Made by a program: the position numbers and the translations under genes. The notes below the pieces were generated by a model, which was not told where the DNA came from, searched no databases, and saw only the letters and a program-made list of their open reading frames with translations. Shown here one piece after another: positions 6,992 through 13,376 of a DNA stretch of 13,709 nucleotides (positions are counted from its first letter, which is position 1; every line of letters starts with the position of its first letter). The DNA lies in NCBI GenBank assembly GCA_945861995.1, contig CAMAWZ010000030.1:1-13709 (forward strand), read 5' to 3'. The DNA is from Pseudorhodobacter antarcticus (GTDB lineage Bacteria; Pseudomonadota; Alphaproteobacteria; Rhodobacterales; Rhodobacteraceae).

Positions 6992-7330
6992 ATGGAAATC
7001 AAGACCGCTGAGTACAATATCTGGGCAGAGGGCGCCATCATTCATTATGAGGGTACGCTTCGACTGTCTGGAACCGATGCCTATCAGGACATTCTGACAA
7101 TGATGCAGGCGGTGCTTGCGGGCAATCCACCGATGATCACCATGGATCTGACGCAGCTAGAGTTTCTGAACAGTTCTGGAATCAATCTGCTTGCGAAATT
7201 CACCATTGAACTGCGAAAGCATCCCGATGTGGCGGTTAAGGTGCTGGGGTCGACACGCATCCCATGGCAATCCAAGTCGCTGCCCAATCTGCAAAAACTG
7301 CACAAAGGGCTTGAACTGGTTCTTGCGTAA
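6992..7330 (+). CDS. slr1659-type STAS regulator with intact Ser-Ser-Gly site
   Basis: The 112-residue protein has the STAS beta-alpha order, with Glu-Gly-Thr-Leu-Arg-Leu-Ser-Gly (20-27), Met-Asp-Leu-Thr-Gln-Leu-Glu-Phe-Leu-Asn (51-60) and then Ser61-Ser62-Gly63, the site where anti-anti-sigma factors are phosphorylated (Ser62 corresponds to SpoIIAA Ser58). A C-terminal segment Arg-Ile-Pro-Trp-Gln-Ser-Lys-Ser-Leu (89-97) is typical of the slr1659 group. It is the likely substrate of the kinase at 6423 and of the phosphatase at 4050. AAAGG at 6977-6981 supports the start, 20 bp after the kinase stop. What the unphosphorylated form binds is not visible; candidates are the degenerate kinase-like protein or the methyltransferase fusion. 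Confidence 0.85.
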   Translation: MEIKTAEYNIWAEGAIIHYEGTLRLSGTDAYQDILTMMQAVLAGNPPMITMDLTQLEFLNSSGINLLAKFTIELRKHPDVAVKVLGSTRIPWQSKSLPNLQKLHKGLELVLA

Positions 7331-7345
7331 TTGTCGCGTGTGCCG

Positions 7346-7360
7346 CAGCCTTTGGGGCTG
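7346..7360 (+). terminator. Weak hairpin after the signalling operon
   Basis: CAGCC (7346-7350) and GGCTG (7356-7360) form a 5-bp stem with a TTTGG loop 16 bases after the last operon stop. Only TTGAAAAA follows rather than a T tract, so it is a poor intrinsic terminator. The same bases GGGGCTGTTGAAAAA also resemble insertion-sequence ends, an alternative reading. Confidence 0.25.
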
Positions 7361-7365
7361 TTGAA

Positions 7366-7415
7366 AAATCGCGCGGTGATGGGACGGCACAGTCTTCCTG
7401 ATCACCTCGCGATTT
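7366..7415. repeat. 15-bp inverted repeat (14/15) around a 20-base spacer
   Basis: AAATCGCGCGGTGAT (7366-7380) and ATCACCTCGCGATTT (7401-7415) are complementary at 14 of 15 positions around 20 bases. It lies between the signalling operon and the truncated TolC fragment. It may act as a terminator for the operon, or be a leftover of a mobile element whose insertion cut off the TolC gene. Confidence 0.6.
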
Positions 7416-7433
7416 GCTCGATAGTGTAACTGA

Positions 7434-7691
7434 TCAGCAGGAGGCGTCAGCGAAGAAGCGAACTTTGGCTCGCGCATCACGCTGGATGTGGTTAAACCCG
7501 AACAAGAACTGCTGTCCGCCCGCGCCGCCAAACTAGACGCAGAGGCTAATCATTATACAGGTCTATCTCAACGCTTGGCCGTCATGGTGCAATTGAAAGC
7601 CGAGAAGCTGACCCTGGGCATCTAAACTTATGATATGCAGGCCCATCATATTGCGGTCGGAAATACGCCACCTGTATTCTTGCGTCCCTGA
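7434..7691 (+). pseudogene. C-terminal remnant of a TolC-type outer-membrane efflux channel
   Basis: The frame beginning near 7434 reads Gly-Gly-Val-Ser-Glu-Glu-Ala, then Phe-Gly-Ser-Arg-Ile-Thr-Leu-Asp-Val-Val and Glu-Gln-Glu-Leu-Leu-Ser-Ala-Arg, the hallmark of the last coiled-coil hairpin of TolC-family proteins, where the usual wording is Thr-x-Leu-Asp-Val-Leu-Asp-Ala-Glu-Gln-Glu-Leu-Leu. It continues to Leu-Gly-Ile, where TAA at 7623-7625 interrupts it (likely from a CAA or CAG codon), and resumes as Thr-Tyr-Asp-Met until TGA at 7689-7691. A full TolC has about 440-500 residues; here some 80 remain, with no start, signal peptide or beta-barrel strands upstream because the frame is closed by TGA at 7431-7433. 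It is not functional. Confidence 0.65.
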
Positions 7692-7797
7692 GGACCAATA
7701 CCGCAGACGCGTTCTTGGCAATCTCAAGCGACGCGCAAAGTCATTAGGCTATGATTTGAAGGAGTTGAGCCACGGGGCCGTTATGGCTGTTTCTTAG
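7690..7797 (+). pseudogene. Short fragment resembling a transposase C-terminal tail
   Basis: This frame gives 35 codons beginning Glu-Asp-Gln-Tyr-Arg-Arg-Arg-Val-Leu and continuing with Leu-Lys-Arg-Arg-Ala-Lys-Ser-Leu-Gly-Tyr up to TAG at 7795-7797. Basic helices of the form Leu-x-Arg-Arg-Ala-x-x-Leu-Gly-Tyr occur near the C terminus of some insertion-sequence transposases, and the surroundings are gene debris. It is too short to assign a family and could be chance. Confidence 0.25.
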
Positions 7798-7956
7798 GAA
7801 GGCCGCGGTGTGTTCAACCGGTCATCTCCCTCGCTAACGACCACAAACAAAGCAAAACTGTCATTTGCCGCCGCGGGATTATGCCGCAAATGTGAAACCA
7901 GACAGCGGTTACGGTTCTATGCCAACGTCGAGCGGAGCAGCAGGATAAGCTAAAGT

Positions 7957-7978
7957 TTGCACATACATTGCACATACA
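7957..7978. repeat. Perfect tandem duplication of TTGCACATACA
   Basis: TTGCACATACA occurs at 7957-7967 and again at 7968-7978 with no gap, in a short AT-rich stretch before the minus-strand terminator. It could be a target-site-like or slippage duplication, or a pair of protein binding sites on the same DNA face (11-bp period). Confidence 0.55.
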
Positions 7979-8003
7979 CATATCTAAAATATTGATACAA
8001 AAC

Positions 8004-8055
8004 AAAAAAGCTTCCTCGGGGGTGAGCGCGCAGCGCGAGGGGGGCAAAGCCCCCC
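8004..8055 (-). terminator. Rho-independent terminator of the cpdB-HAD transcription unit
   Basis: Reading the minus strand, a 7-bp GC stem with AAA/TTT loop (GGGGGGC at 8039-8045, GCCCCCC at 8049-8055) overlaps the HAD stop codon. It is followed by a CCTCG...CGAGG stem (8036-8040 with 8014-8018) and then a run of six T (8004-8009 on the complement). GC-rich stem plus T tract just after a stop is the classic intrinsic pattern. Confidence 0.75.
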
Positions 8056-8681
8056 TAAATCAGCCCGTAATGCCGCGCGCCTGACAGCAGGTCGGGGGCC
8101 ACGTAATGTGCCCAGCGCCCCTGCGTGGGCACGACATCGGGCACTTGCACCACGATGCAGCCCGCGCGGTGCGCGGCCTCGGCCCCCGTTTCGCTGTCTT
8201 CAAACACCAGGCAGCGGGCGGGATCGACGCCCATCCGCGCGGCCGCCAAAAGGTAGGGTTCGGGGGCGGGTTTGGGCTGGGTGACGTCATCGACTGTGAC
8301 CACGGTGTGGAAATGGTGGTCAATAGCTGCCAGCCGCAGTTTGTGATGCGCCGCCTCGCGCCCTGACGATGTCACCAGCCCCATCGGGCGCAGGGCCGCG
8401 CGCAAAATATCCTGCGCGCCGAGTTTCATTGGCAGGTCTTGCGAAATTGCGGCATGAAACCGGGCATCCCATGCGCGGGTCAGCGCGGCAATGTCCAAAT
8501 CGGGCAGGGTCTGCGCGATAAACTTGCGCGAGGTGGGCTGATCGACCCCAACCAGCCGATGCATGAAATCAATGTCCACGTCAGCGCCCAGTTCGGTAAA
8601 GGCGGCGTGGCCTGCGACAAGGGCCACGGATTCGGTGTCAATCAATGTGCCGTCCAAATCAAAAAGAATCGCGTCAATCAT
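8055..8681 (-). CDS. HAD-family phosphatase (subfamily IA, beta-phosphoglucomutase/phosphatase-like)
   Basis: The 208-residue protein has all four HAD motifs: Asp8-x-Asp10-Gly-Thr (nucleophile and acid), Thr104-Ser-Ser-Gly, Lys137 in Gln-Pro-Lys-Pro-Ala-Pro-Glu-Pro-Tyr, and Phe160-Glu161-Asp162-Ser. A helical cap between the first two motifs (about 16-85) marks subfamily IA, which hydrolyses small phosphate esters or acts as phosphoglucomutase; the substrate cannot be told. The frame is open further upstream to 8894, but Met at 8681 was chosen because the HAD fold begins one residue later, GGGGTG lies just before it, and the extension would overlap the cpdB gene. It follows cpdB by 31 bp on the same strand, so they are likely co-transcribed, consistent with phosphate or nucleotide salvage. 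Confidence 0.88.
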   Translation of the reverse strand: MIDAILFDLDGTLIDTESVALVAGHAAFTELGADVDIDFMHRLVGVDQPTSRKFIAQTLPDLDIAALTRAWDARFHAAISQDLPMKLGAQDILRAALRPMGLVTSSGREAAHHKLRLAAIDHHFHTVVTVDDVTQPKPAPEPYLLAAARMGVDPARCLVFEDSETGAEAAHRAGCIVVQVPDVVPTQGRWAHYVAPDLLSGARHYGLI

Positions 8682-8712
8682 GCTGCACCCCACTTTGGGC
8701 AGCCATAGCGCG

Positions 8713-10629
8713 CTAAAGATGCAAGCGAAAGCGCAGAAATCCCGCCTCGTCCAGCCCAATTGTTTCGGGTTGGAAGTGATCAATTTCCCCCAAAACCTGC
8801 ACTGCCAGGGGGCTGCTGGCAAACCAAACGCAGGCCCCCCGAAGTGGGGCAAAGCGCCAATGTGCGGGATCAGGCTGCGGCACAGGATGGCCACTCGCGA
8901 TATGCGCGCGCAGCAGATCTTGGATCATCTGCGGGCTTTGTGCGATGACGTGGGTCTGGCTTGTGCCTGCAAAGCCTGACTTGCCCTCGCGCCGATAGCT
9001 GTTTGATGCCAATGCAAAGACCTGATCGTCGCGGATCGGCTGGCCTTGGTAGCATATATCTCGCACCCGCCGCGCAGTTGGGTTTATCACCGCGCCCTGC
9101 GCATTGAACATGGGCGGCTGGCTGATATCGATCTCATAGGTCAGCCCAAAGATCATATCGCAGTTAAAGCTGGGAAAGTCGGCGTTCAGCAATTGGACAT
9201 CGCGCGCGGAATGGTCAATTTGGACATATTTGCTGACCGCGCGTTCTAGCCACCGCACCACCTCTGCCCCCGTGACGCGAAAGCCAACCAAGCGATTGGG
9301 ATGCATATATAAATCCGCCGCATGGTGGTGCAGCAGGGGGCCTGCGGCAAGGTCGGTAAAATTTTCAGGCCCGCCGCGCCCGCCAGCCTTGAACGGGGCA
9401 ACGGCAGACAAAATGGGCAGATCAGCATGGGGGCCATGCGCAAGCATCGCCGCAAGCCCCGACATCTGTGCTTGCGCCACAATGCCAAGGGCCGCCGAAG
9501 ATGTGATGGTTGCAAAATAGCTGTGCAAGCGCTTATCCGCGTGGCCGATAACTTGCGTTGCAGTTTGGGTGATAAAGGCGTGGGCAGGTTCGGCCAAGGC
9601 GCGGATTTGCGCCGCATCGCTGACAAGAGGCGCCAAGTGCCCCGTGCTGGTGCGCTGTGCAATGGCGCGCAATTGGGCATGGCGCGACACCACCCGCCAG
9701 CCCGCAGACTGGCGCTGCATAACGATATCCACCACGCCAAGATGCGATCCGAAAAAGCCGGGCAGAACCAAGCCGCCCTGTAATCCGCTCTGTAATCCGC
9801 CCTGTAATCCGCCCTGTGCCCCGCCCTGCCCATTGGGAAATTGCTGGTGCGTATGACCTGCGATCACCACATCAATCCCCGCAAGCGCTGCCACGTCATT
9901 GGCAAGACGTTCTTCACCCAAGTTTGAGCCCAAGTTTGCGCCCATGCTTTCGCCAGCATCCCCTTGGGCAAGGCCCGAATGCGCCAATGCCACCACAAGA
10001 TCCGCCCCTGCCGCGCGCAAGGTGGCGGCATAATACTTGGCTGCCGTCAGAAGCGGCGCAGCATAGGCTTGGCCATACAAATGGGCCGCTTCCCAAACCA
10101 AGGTTTGCACCGGCAGCAGGCCCATCACCCCAACTTTTAGAAGGTGATCTTGGCCCGATCCATCAACGCAGCGACACTCCAGCAGCAAGGATTGGCGCGC
10201 GAAGGGCAAATCATCAAAGGCAAAATTTGAACTTACGATAGGAAAGCGCGCGTCTTTTGCTGAATGGCGCAGAAAAGGTAATCCGTGGCTGAATTCATGG
10301 TTGCCTAGATTGACGGCGTCATAGCCCAGATCATTCATCGCAGCGATCATGGGATGCACATCTTGCGCGGGAAATTGCGCTGCCAGCAAATCACCAATCC
10401 CCGACCCTGACAGAAAATCGCCATTGTCAAACAGCAGTGTATTCTCCGCTTCGGCCCGCGCCGCAGCGATCATTTGCGCCACGCGCGACAACCCGCGACC
10501 TTCGGCGCGCTTGTGGGCGTAATAATCCCACGCGGTCAAACACGCGTGCAAATCTGTGGTAGCCAAAACACGCAGGCGAACTTGCCCAGCATTATCCGAG
10601 ACACTCGTGTCGATGGCGTGTACTGACAT
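8713..10629 (-). CDS. cpdB: 2',3'-cyclic-nucleotide 2'-phosphodiesterase/3'-nucleotidase (CpdB-like)
   Basis: The 638-residue protein joins a metallophosphoesterase domain (Asp26-x-His28 in Thr-Thr-Asp-Leu-His, Asp68-Asn-Gly-Asp71, Gly109-Asn-His-Glu112, His217, Gly258-His-Thr-His261) to a 5'-nucleotidase C-terminal domain with Ala-Pro-Phe-Lys-Ala-Gly-Gly-Arg-Gly-Gly and Asn-Ser-Tyr-Arg. Asp-Tyr-Tyr after the first motif is CpdB-like. It would hydrolyse 2',3'-cyclic nucleotides and 3'-nucleotides to nucleosides. E. coli CpdB is periplasmic, but no signal peptide is seen here, with Thr-Thr-Asp reached by residue 26. ATG 10629 is used rather than an in-frame TTG three codons earlier. Odd: a Gly/Gln-rich insert of four-residue repeats (266-287) right after the Gly-His-Thr-His motif, from 12-bp repeats. 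Confidence 0.88.
   Translation of the reverse strand: MSVHAIDTSVSDNAGQVRLRVLATTDLHACLTAWDYYAHKRAEGRGLSRVAQMIAAARAEAENTLLFDNGDFLSGSGIGDLLAAQFPAQDVHPMIAAMNDLGYDAVNLGNHEFSHGLPFLRHSAKDARFPIVSSNFAFDDLPFARQSLLLECRCVDGSGQDHLLKVGVMGLLPVQTLVWEAAHLYGQAYAAPLLTAAKYYAATLRAAGADLVVALAHSGLAQGDAGESMGANLGSNLGEERLANDVAALAGIDVVIAGHTHQQFPNGQGGAQGGLQGGLQSGLQGGLVLPGFFGSHLGVVDIVMQRQSAGWRVVSRHAQLRAIAQRTSTGHLAPLVSDAAQIRALAEPAHAFITQTATQVIGHADKRLHSYFATITSSAALGIVAQAQMSGLAAMLAHGPHADLPILSAVAPFKAGGRGGPENFTDLAAGPLLHHHAADLYMHPNRLVGFRVTGAEVVRWLERAVSKYVQIDHSARDVQLLNADFPSFNCDMIFGLTYEIDISQPPMFNAQGAVINPTARRVRDICYQGQPIRDDQVFALASNSYRREGKSGFAGTSQTHVIAQSPQMIQDLLRAHIASGHPVPQPDPAHWRFAPLRGACVWFASSPLAVQVLGEIDHFQPETIGLDEAGFLRFRLHL
9772..9828. 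repeat. 12-bp tandem repeat inside cpdB (Gly/Leu/Gln-rich insert)
   Basis: Units of TAATCCGCCCTG or close variants lie at 9781-9792, 9793-9804 and 9805-9816, with a diverged unit at 9817-9828 and a partial one before them. On the coding strand each gives four residues (Leu-Gln-Gly-Gly type). Length being a multiple of three keeps the frame whatever the copy number, so it could vary between strains. Confidence 0.85.
9917..9952. repeat. Second 12-bp tandem repeat inside cpdB
   Basis: CCCAAGTTTGAG (9917-9928) and CCCAAGTTTGCG (9929-9940) differ at one base, and a weaker third copy follows to 9952. They encode repeated (Met/Leu)-Gly-(Ala/Ser)-Asn steps in the loop after His217 of the phosphoesterase domain. 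Confidence 0.7.
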
Positions 10630-10793
10630 CTTGCCCAATCAATTATCACTGTCTGCGTTCGCGTACAAAACCTTGGGCCAAAACCTTCGCCCACAATCAT
10701 TAAAAAAAACCCAGCGCGGCACCCCACACCTTTGCAATACACCCTAAGGTTGAGTTGCGCAACATCGCAGTCATACCAAACCGACATAGCAGA

Positions 10794-10799
10794 TATAAT
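10794..10799 (+). promoter_or_regulatory. -10 box TATAAT, likely nudC promoter
   Basis: A perfect TATAAT lies 68 bases before the chosen nudC start, predicting transcription from about 10806. No good -35 is present 17 bp upstream. It overlaps an upstream in-frame ATG at 10798, which would then not be transcribed; this favours the later start. Confidence 0.4.
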
Positions 10800-10866
10800 G
10801 ACACAGCATGGCGACCCGCTAGACGAAGTGCTAGATAGCCTAAAGAATACAACCGAGGTGCTGCAA

Positions 10867-11823
10867 ATGATGAGCTATGCCTTCCAAGGGGCACAAGATT
10901 TTATGGATCGTGCCGCCTATCTGCGCAAAGAGGACAGCAAAATAACGGCTCTTTGGCGCCAAGAAAGCACCCGCGTTTTTGCGCTTTGGCGCGGCAAAGT
11001 GGCAGTTTCGCCTTTGGGGGCGGGGCTGGTTTGGCTGGCAAGCGATCACGAAATTTTCGTGCAATCCAGCACCAAAATCTTTTTGGGAATGCAGGGCGAC
11101 ACAGCCCTGTTCGCCGCCGATGTTTCGGCATGGCACCCCACCGAAAACGTGTCGGCAGAGGGGGGCTTTTTCGATGCAAATCTGCAAGCACATCCCGATT
11201 TTCCCGACGGCGCGGGGTTTGCCGACTTGCGCGGCGTCATGACGCTACTGCCCGCCTTGGACGCGGATTGCGCGGCCACCGCGAAGGCGCTTTTGACTTG
11301 GCATGCCAGCCACGGCTTTTGCGCACGCTGCGGCGCGGCCAGCACGGCCTGCGATGCGGGTTGGCAGCGCCAATGCCCCGCCTGTAACGCGCCGCATTTT
11401 CCGCGCACCGACCCCGTTGTAATTATGCTGGTCACGCGCGGGGATCGGTTGCTACTGGGCCGCTCGCCGGGTTGGCCCGACGGGATGTATTCATTGCTGG
11501 CAGGCTTTGTCGAACCGGGCGAAACGCTGGAATCTGCCGTGCGGCGCGAGGTATGGGAAGAAACAGGTGTTCGCATCGGCGCTGTGCGCTATTTGGCCAG
11601 CCAGCCTTGGCCCTTTCCCGCCAACCTGATGATGGGCTGCATTGGCTATGCCACCAGCGATCAGATCACCCTAGATCCTGCCGAACTGGAAAGCGCCCTG
11701 TGGCTGACGCGGCAAGAGGTGTTGGACGTCCAACTTGGCCGCAACCCTGCGGTGAAAGCTGGCCGAAACGGCGCTATCGCGCAAGGGTTGATTGAGGCGT
11801 GGCTTTCAGGCAGGATTGATTAA
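10867..11823 (+). CDS. nudC: NAD(+) diphosphatase NudC (Nudix hydrolase)
   Basis: NudC cleaves NADH/NAD+ to NMN(H) and AMP and can remove NAD caps from RNA 5' ends. The 318-residue form contains the zinc ribbon Cys152-x2-Cys155 and Cys170-x2-Cys173, the full Nudix box from Gly213 (Gly-x5-Glu-x7-Arg-Glu-x2-Glu-Glu-x-Gly, to about 235) and the NudC signature Ser-Gln-Pro-Trp-Pro-Phe-Pro (245-251), preceded by an Ala/Trp-rich N-terminal domain. The frame is open to an ATG at 10732, but 10867 is preferred: GAGG at 10855-10858 is well spaced, the N-terminal domain begins here as in relatives, and a TATAAT at 10794-10799 would start transcription downstream of the earlier candidates. It is divergent from cpdB; the SRPBCC gene follows 72 bp later. 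Confidence 0.93.
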   Translation: MMSYAFQGAQDFMDRAAYLRKEDSKITALWRQESTRVFALWRGKVAVSPLGAGLVWLASDHEIFVQSSTKIFLGMQGDTALFAADVSAWHPTENVSAEGGFFDANLQAHPDFPDGAGFADLRGVMTLLPALDADCAATAKALLTWHASHGFCARCGAASTACDAGWQRQCPACNAPHFPRTDPVVIMLVTRGDRLLLGRSPGWPDGMYSLLAGFVEPGETLESAVRREVWEETGVRIGAVRYLASQPWPFPANLMMGCIGYATSDQITLDPAELESALWLTRQEVLDVQLGRNPAVKAGRNGAIAQGLIEAWLSGRID

Positions 11824-11895
11824 GGAATAGTTAATTCCCATATTGCCTATATCCGACTGGACAAGCTCATCTCTAACGGTACGAAAAGGCGCGCA

Positions 11896-12372
11896 ATGAA
11901 ATTTTCAACCAAGCAGGATATCGAAACTCCAGCCGCCTATGTCTTTGCAGCCCTGACCGATTTTGAGGGATGGGAGCGCGCGGCCCTGCGCCGCGGCGCG
12001 GATGTAACGCGCACGGATAACTTGCGCAGCGCAGGCGCGGGCATGTCTTGGCATATTGCCTTTCAATTTAGGGGCCGTCAGCGGAAAATGGATGTGCGCC
12101 TGCTGAACATGATGCCCACCAGCACGTTAGAGTTTGCGGCGCTGTCAGCCGCCATCGACGCCACGACGACGATCGAAATTGTTGAAATGTCGGCCCGCCG
12201 CGCACGTCTGAACGTGACAGCGAAAATCACGCCGCTGACTTTGACGGCCAAGCTGTTTATCCAATCGCTGCGGCTGGCGCGCGCGCGCGCTGACCGCAAG
12301 TTCGCCCAGCGTATTCAAACCATCGCAGCCGAGATTGAAGCGCGCTATCGCAGCAAACAAAAGGTCAGCTAG
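11896..12372 (+). CDS. SRPBCC (START-like) domain protein
   Basis: The 158-residue product begins with the pattern of polyketide-cyclase/START-like proteins: a beta strand, Pro-Ala-Ala-Tyr-Val-Phe-Ala-Ala-Leu-Thr-Asp-Phe (12-23) followed by a Trp and a helix, later a basic C-terminal helix with many Arg and Ala. These folds bind hydrophobic ligands or lipids; the ligand is not known. No signal peptide is seen. AAGG before the start (GAAAAGG, seven bases upstream) supports 11896. It follows nudC on the same strand. Its TAG overlaps the stop of the convergent oxidoreductase gene in the palindrome CTAG. Confidence 0.75.
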   Translation: MKFSTKQDIETPAAYVFAALTDFEGWERAALRRGADVTRTDNLRSAGAGMSWHIAFQFRGRQRKMDVRLLNMMPTSTLEFAALSAAIDATTTIEIVEMSARRARLNVTAKITPLTLTAKLFIQSLRLARARADRKFAQRIQTIAAEIEARYRSKQKVS

Positions 12373-13361
12373 TGCTGCACCTTTAGCACAATTTTCCCTG
12401 AATGACCGGGGCTTTCTAGCCGCCAATGGGCGGCGGGGGCTTCGAACAGGGGGTATTCACTGTCGATTACCACACGAAAACCACCTGCTTCGATCAGCGG
12501 CCACAGATGGGCCTCTAGCTCGGTTGCGATACGGGCCTTGGCAAGGTCTGATTGCGGGCGCAGGGTGCTGCCTGTGATGGTCAAGCGGCGCATCATCACT
12601 TCGGCAAAGTTCACCTCGGCCTTCGCCCCCTCTAGGAAGGCAATCTGCACCAGCCGCCCATCATTGGCCAAGGTTTTAATGTTGCGCGGCAGGTAGGGGC
12701 CGCCGACCATATCCAAAATCAAATCCGCGCCGCCCACCTCGCGCATTTCGGTAACAAAATCGGCGGTGCGGTAATTGATCGCCTTTTCCGCGCCCAAATC
12801 CAGACACAGATCGCATTTCTGATCGGTGCCGGCGGTCGCAAACACCCGCGCCCCAATCGCGCGCGCCACTTGGATGGCCGTTGTGCCAATGCCTGACGTA
12901 CCGCCATGCACCAAAAACCGCTCGCCCGCGCGAAGGCGCCCACGCATCACCACATTCGACCAAACTGTAAAGGCCGTTTCGGGCAGGCAAGCCGCCTCGC
13001 GCAGCGAAAGACCCTTTGGAATGGGCAGCGCGTGGCTTTCATGGCAGGCGGCATATTCGCTATACCCGCCCCCCGCCAGCAGCGCGCAAACCTGATCGCC
13101 CACGCTCCACCGCTGCACGCCAGGCCCCAAGGCCACAACCACGCCCGCACCTTCTAGCCCCGGCAAGGGCGAGGCATCGGACGGCGGCGCATAAAGCCCT
13201 GCGCGTTGCAGCGCGTCGGGGCGGTTAACCCCAGCAAAGGCCAGCCGAATGACGATTTGGCCGTGGCTTGGCACGGGCACAGGCACCGAGACGGGTTTCA
13301 AAACATCTGGCCCGCCCGCGCTGGAAATTTCCATAGCCAGCATTGCGTTGATTAAGGACAT
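12369..13361 (-). CDS. NAD(P)H-quinone oxidoreductase, zinc-free MDR family
   Basis: The 330-residue protein has an N-terminal GroES-like domain with Gly-Val-Asn-Arg-Pro-Asp (45-50) and Gly-Leu-Glu-Gly-Ala-Gly (68-73), then a Rossmann domain with Gly-Gly-Thr-Ser-Gly-Ile-Gly-Thr (153-160) and Thr-Ala-Gly-Thr-Asp-Gln-Lys (176-182) for NADPH. There is no structural zinc Cys set, which marks the quinone oxidoreductase (QOR/PIG3) branch that reduces quinones or enones. ATG 13361 fits the strong AAAGGGAGAG just upstream; the GTG one codon earlier is too close to it. It lies 15 bp behind the COQ9 gene on the same strand and is likely translated from one message. Its stop shares CTAG with the SRPBCC stop. 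Confidence 0.9.
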   Translation of the reverse strand: MSLINAMLAMEISSAGGPDVLKPVSVPVPVPSHGQIVIRLAFAGVNRPDALQRAGLYAPPSDASPLPGLEGAGVVVALGPGVQRWSVGDQVCALLAGGGYSEYAACHESHALPIPKGLSLREAACLPETAFTVWSNVVMRGRLRAGERFLVHGGTSGIGTTAIQVARAIGARVFATAGTDQKCDLCLDLGAEKAINYRTADFVTEMREVGGADLILDMVGGPYLPRNIKTLANDGRLVQIAFLEGAKAEVNFAEVMMRRLTITGSTLRPQSDLAKARIATELEAHLWPLIEAGGFRVVIDSEYPLFEAPAAHWRLESPGHSGKIVLKVQH

Positions 13362-13376
13362 CACACTCTCCCTTTG

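Larger units (their letters stand above)
7331..8054. other. Gene debris region between the operon and the HAD gene
   Basis: About 720 bp hold no intact gene: only the 15-bp inverted repeat, the TolC remnant, the transposase-tail-like fragment, an 11-bp tandem duplication and the minus-strand terminator. A 77-codon minus-strand frame at 7814-8047 is rich in Cys and Trp, overlaps the terminator and resembles nothing. The mix suggests an old insertion or deletion site. Confidence 0.55.

Noticed and set aside
7814..8047. A 77-codon minus-strand ORF downstream of the HAD gene
   Set aside because: Overlaps the terminator, is rich in Cys, Trp and Arg and has no resemblance to a known protein.
8682..8894. 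A 71-residue N-terminal extension of the HAD phosphatase
   Set aside because: It would overlap the end of cpdB, and the HAD fold begins with the Met at 8681, which has its own ribosome binding site.
10732..10866. A 45-residue N-terminal extension of NudC
   Set aside because: A perfect TATAAT lies inside it and GAGG sits eight bases before the ATG at 10867.
11824..11838. GGAAT-AGTTA-ATTCC hairpin after nudC
   Set aside because: Five-base AT-rich stem with no T tract; too weak to call a terminator.
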